Positions 62,585 through 64,000 of a DNA stretch of 64,000 bases are shown piece by piece (position 1 is the first letter of the stretch; every line of letters starts with the position of its first letter). The notes under the pieces are model-generated. The model searched no databases. It worked only from the letters and a program-made list of their open reading frames with translations, and was not told where the DNA came from. The DNA comes from Aequorivita sp. (lineage in GTDB: Bacteria; Bacteroidota; Bacteroidia; Flavobacteriales; Flavobacteriaceae), in contig JAGXGE010000031.1 in NCBI GenBank assembly GCA_024637015.1, positions 1 through 64,000 of the forward strand, read 5' to 3'. The position numbers were made by a program, and so were the translations under genes.

Positions 62585-63282
62585 TTTTCAACTTCTTTTT
62601 TCACTGAAATATTAGTGAAATATAATTTGAGGTTCCCGGTGCTATCTTTGTGCATTTTTGCAATTTCAAGTCCTTTGAAGTTTTCATAGTCTTCCCAAGT
62701 TGTGCTCATAGAAACAGCTTCGGAATTCCCTTGTCTGTAATTCCATTCCTTTATTTTATAATTCTTGTCGTAGAAAAAATCATACGCATCGCCGGGAGTA
62801 TAGCCACCATCATTGCCATAAACAATCGTCAGTTGGTTCAAAGTATCTTTTGAAATTGGCGACACCACATTTTCCTTTTCGGAAAATGAAGTTCCTTCAT
62901 CCCACATTATTTGATAGGGTGCAAGCAACCAGTATTTATCATTTATGAAAGCTCTGTCTGTTTTCATAGTTAAGCTGTCCATTTTTAAACGGTTGTAATT
63001 CAAAGTGTCTTTTGCAGACATAAATCTTACATCTTCGGTTTTTGGTTTCCAAACCCATGAGCGGTCAAAATGGTTTTCACCCCGATCTACATTAAAAGTG
63101 AAAGCTATTTCTGAAACGTTTTTCCATACATCAAAACCATTGGCACGGGCAATTTTTTCTGCTGTGTTTTCCGCCATAGCAATGCTGTCCGTTGAAGTGT
63201 CTTCCATATTTACATTACTGTTTTTCTTTGAATTGCACGAAAAAAGGGTTGTCACAATAAGTATTGATAAAACTGTTTTCAT
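62581..63282 (-). CDS. Lipoprotein of unknown function
   Basis: The 233-residue product starts at the ATG at 63282 (MKTVLSILIV) and has the lipobox TTLFSC. A short polar linker rich in Asn and Ser follows, then a beta-rich domain: RANGFDVWKNVSEIAFTFNVDR, SWVWKPKTEDVRF, WLLAPYQIMWDEG and TIVYGNDGGYTPGDAYDFFYDK. The fold resembles lipoprotein-sorting (LolA/DUF6503-like) beta structures, a weak impression. It overlaps the end of the haloperoxidase-type gene by four bases convergently. Upstream in-frame codons to 63339 lack the signal sequence. Confidence 0.75.
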   Translation of the reverse strand: MKTVLSILIVTTLFSCNSKKNSNVNMEDTSTDSIAMAENTAEKIARANGFDVWKNVSEIAFTFNVDRGENHFDRSWVWKPKTEDVRFMSAKDTLNYNRLKMDSLTMKTDRAFINDKYWLLAPYQIMWDEGTSFSEKENVVSPISKDTLNQLTIVYGNDGGYTPGDAYDFFYDKNYKIKEWNYRQGNSEAVSMSTTWEDYENFKGLEIAKMHKDSTGNLKLYFTNISVKKEVEN

Positions 63283-63373
63283 AAAAATTTTATTAAAAAA
63301 AATGCTGATTAGATATTGTAAAGGTACTGAAACCTTCACCTTTTAATATAATTCGTATTTTTAAAGAAAAAAT

Positions 63374-63655
63374 ATGGATTTAAAAGTAGAAGACAACAAA
63401 TCTAAAAACCGATTTGAAGCACACGTCGAGGGGAAAGTAGCCATTATTGCCTACGAAAAAGATGGCAATACACTGAAATTGATTCATACCGAAGTACCCG
63501 AATCTTTGGAAGGAAAGGGAATAGCGTCCCAAATGTTAAAGAAGGTATTGACTACAATCTCAAACTCTGGATATAAAGTGGATCCAGTCTGCCCATTTGT
63601 AAAAAGCTATATTGAGAGGCATCCTGAATGGAAATCGATTCTGAAGATGGAATAA
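63374..63655 (+). CDS. Small GNAT-like N-acetyltransferase (YjdJ/NATD1 type)
   Basis: The 93-residue protein matches the small YjdJ-like GNAT family: NRFEAHVEGKVAIIAYEKDG, IHTEVPESLEGKGIASQMLKKVL (acetyl-CoA site), then the conserved VDPVCPFVKSYIERHPEW. The family is widespread, and its substrate is not known. It stands alone between two leftward genes. Confidence 0.88.
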   Translation: MDLKVEDNKSKNRFEAHVEGKVAIIAYEKDGNTLKLIHTEVPESLEGKGIASQMLKKVLTTISNSGYKVDPVCPFVKSYIERHPEWKSILKME

Positions 63656-63658
63656 AAA

Positions 63659-63790
63659 TTAATCTACAGCGTCTTCAATGTCATCTGCTACGTCTTCTAT
63701 CTCGTCTCCGACTGTTTTTTTCTCACGGCAACTTGTAAAGCCTGTAGTCATAAGCCCCGCAGCGAATAAAATTAAAAATACTTTTTTCAT
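63659..63790 (-). CDS. Small lipoprotein, 43 residues
   Basis: A short frame from the ATG at 63790 to the stop at 63659-63661 gives MKKVFLILFAAGLMTTGFTSC, a signal with a Cys-ending lipobox. An acidic tail (KKTVGDEIEDVADDIEDAVD) follows. The design is that of entericidin-like or small envelope lipoproteins. It is followed by the small membrane protein gene on the same strand. Confidence 0.65.
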   Translation of the reverse strand: MKKVFLILFAAGLMTTGFTSCREKKTVGDEIEDVADDIEDAVD

Positions 63791-63835
63791 GTTTTCATTT
63801 TTTAAATGTTTGATAATTAATTTTTTTAAAAAAAA

Positions 63836-63994
63836 TTACGGTCTGCGACCAGTTGCCAATCGGTATAAAATACCAATAATTGCCAAGACCAATAAAATGT
63901 GAATTAGACTTCCAACTGCTTCCCCGAAACCGAAGAAGCCTACTAGCCATCCTATAATAAGGAGTACTACAATTAACCAGATGATATCACCCAT
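63836..63994 (-). CDS. Small membrane protein (lmo0937/DUF5670-like)
   Basis: A 52-residue frame from the ATG at 63994 to the stop at 63836 gives MGDIIWLIVVLLIIGWLVGF, a first membrane helix. GFGEAVGSLIHILLVLAIIGILY follows as a second, with a basic end RLATGRRP. This matches the small lmo0937-type membrane proteins seen in stress regulons. It lies at the window edge, 45 bases upstream of the small lipoprotein gene on the same strand. Confidence 0.75.
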   Translation of the reverse strand: MGDIIWLIVVLLIIGWLVGFFGFGEAVGSLIHILLVLAIIGILYRLATGRRP

Positions 63995-64000
63995 AGTAAT

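Overview
The window reads as chromosome of a member of the Bacteroidota, most likely a marine-type Flavobacteriaceae (Aequorivita-like, low confidence at genus level). The evidence is the AT-rich base composition, seven secreted proteins with type IX secretion (T9SS) C-terminal sorting domains, a T9SS Plug protein, TAnnTTTG-type -7 promoter boxes without strong Shine-Dalgarno sites, a complete Na+-pumping NADH:quinone reductase operon, and families largely confined to this phylum (DUF3667, DUF6702, Omp28-like). No rRNA, tRNA, phage, insertion sequence, CRISPR array or recognisable defence island was found.

Layout. 0-4 kb: a cut-off secreted protein, ubiE, the potassium uptake pair trkA-trkH, and a frameshifted 3' remnant of purT. 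4-17.5 kb: a large T9SS protein, an aminotransferase, a fatty acid desaturase, rsmG, a Nudix hydrolase, then a group of envelope proteins (Omp28-like T9SS protein, small T9SS protein, beta-barrel protein, TlpA-type thioredoxin, Omp28-like lipoprotein), several with CxxC motifs. 17.5-25 kb: pruA, an NRDE protein, the run Plug-DUF3667-apaG, a small membrane protein, and a JmjC/cupin-type oxygenase next to a 33-residue peptide ORF. 25-37.6 kb: nqrABCDEF, a 1567-residue T9SS subtilisin, a small gene translationally coupled to apbE, and apbE, whose product attaches FMN to NqrB and NqrC. 37.5-44.8 kb: a methyltransferase, map, a HAD protein, a thioredoxin-like lipoprotein, gpmI, a VanY-like peptidase, an Asp-box T9SS protein and an acetyltransferase. 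44.8-45.5 kb is gene-free and carries an 11-bp tandem repeat. 45.5-53 kb: pepE, two tandem carboxypeptidase-regulatory-domain paralogues, a glycine-rich T9SS protein, a DUF6702 protein, an M1 metallopeptidase and tatA.

53-60.3 kb is a leftward kynurenine (tryptophan) catabolic cluster: kynureninase, kynurenine 3-monooxygenase, RidA-type deaminase, aldehyde dehydrogenase, SDR protein, ACMSD-like decarboxylase and an O-methyltransferase. Together these cover the 2-aminomuconate branch except for the ring-opening 3-hydroxyanthranilate dioxygenase, which is not here. Two copies of a palindromic CGAGCGCAGTCGAG repeat sit in the only two sizeable gaps of the cluster. The reading frame of the monooxygenase has its FAD-binding motif upstream of every ATG/GTG/TTG, implying an unusual start codon. 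60.4-64 kb: a T9SS-tailed vanadium-haloperoxidase-type protein, two lipoproteins, a small acetyltransferase and a small membrane protein.

The most unusual items are the monooxygenase start, the kynurenine cluster that lacks its dioxygenase and carries the repeats, the phased 11-bp repeat, the envelope thiol-protein group at 11-17.5 kb, the oxygenase with its adjacent peptide, and the purT remnant. I see no clear, fully novel system; the thiol-protein group and the oxygenase/peptide pair are the best candidates.
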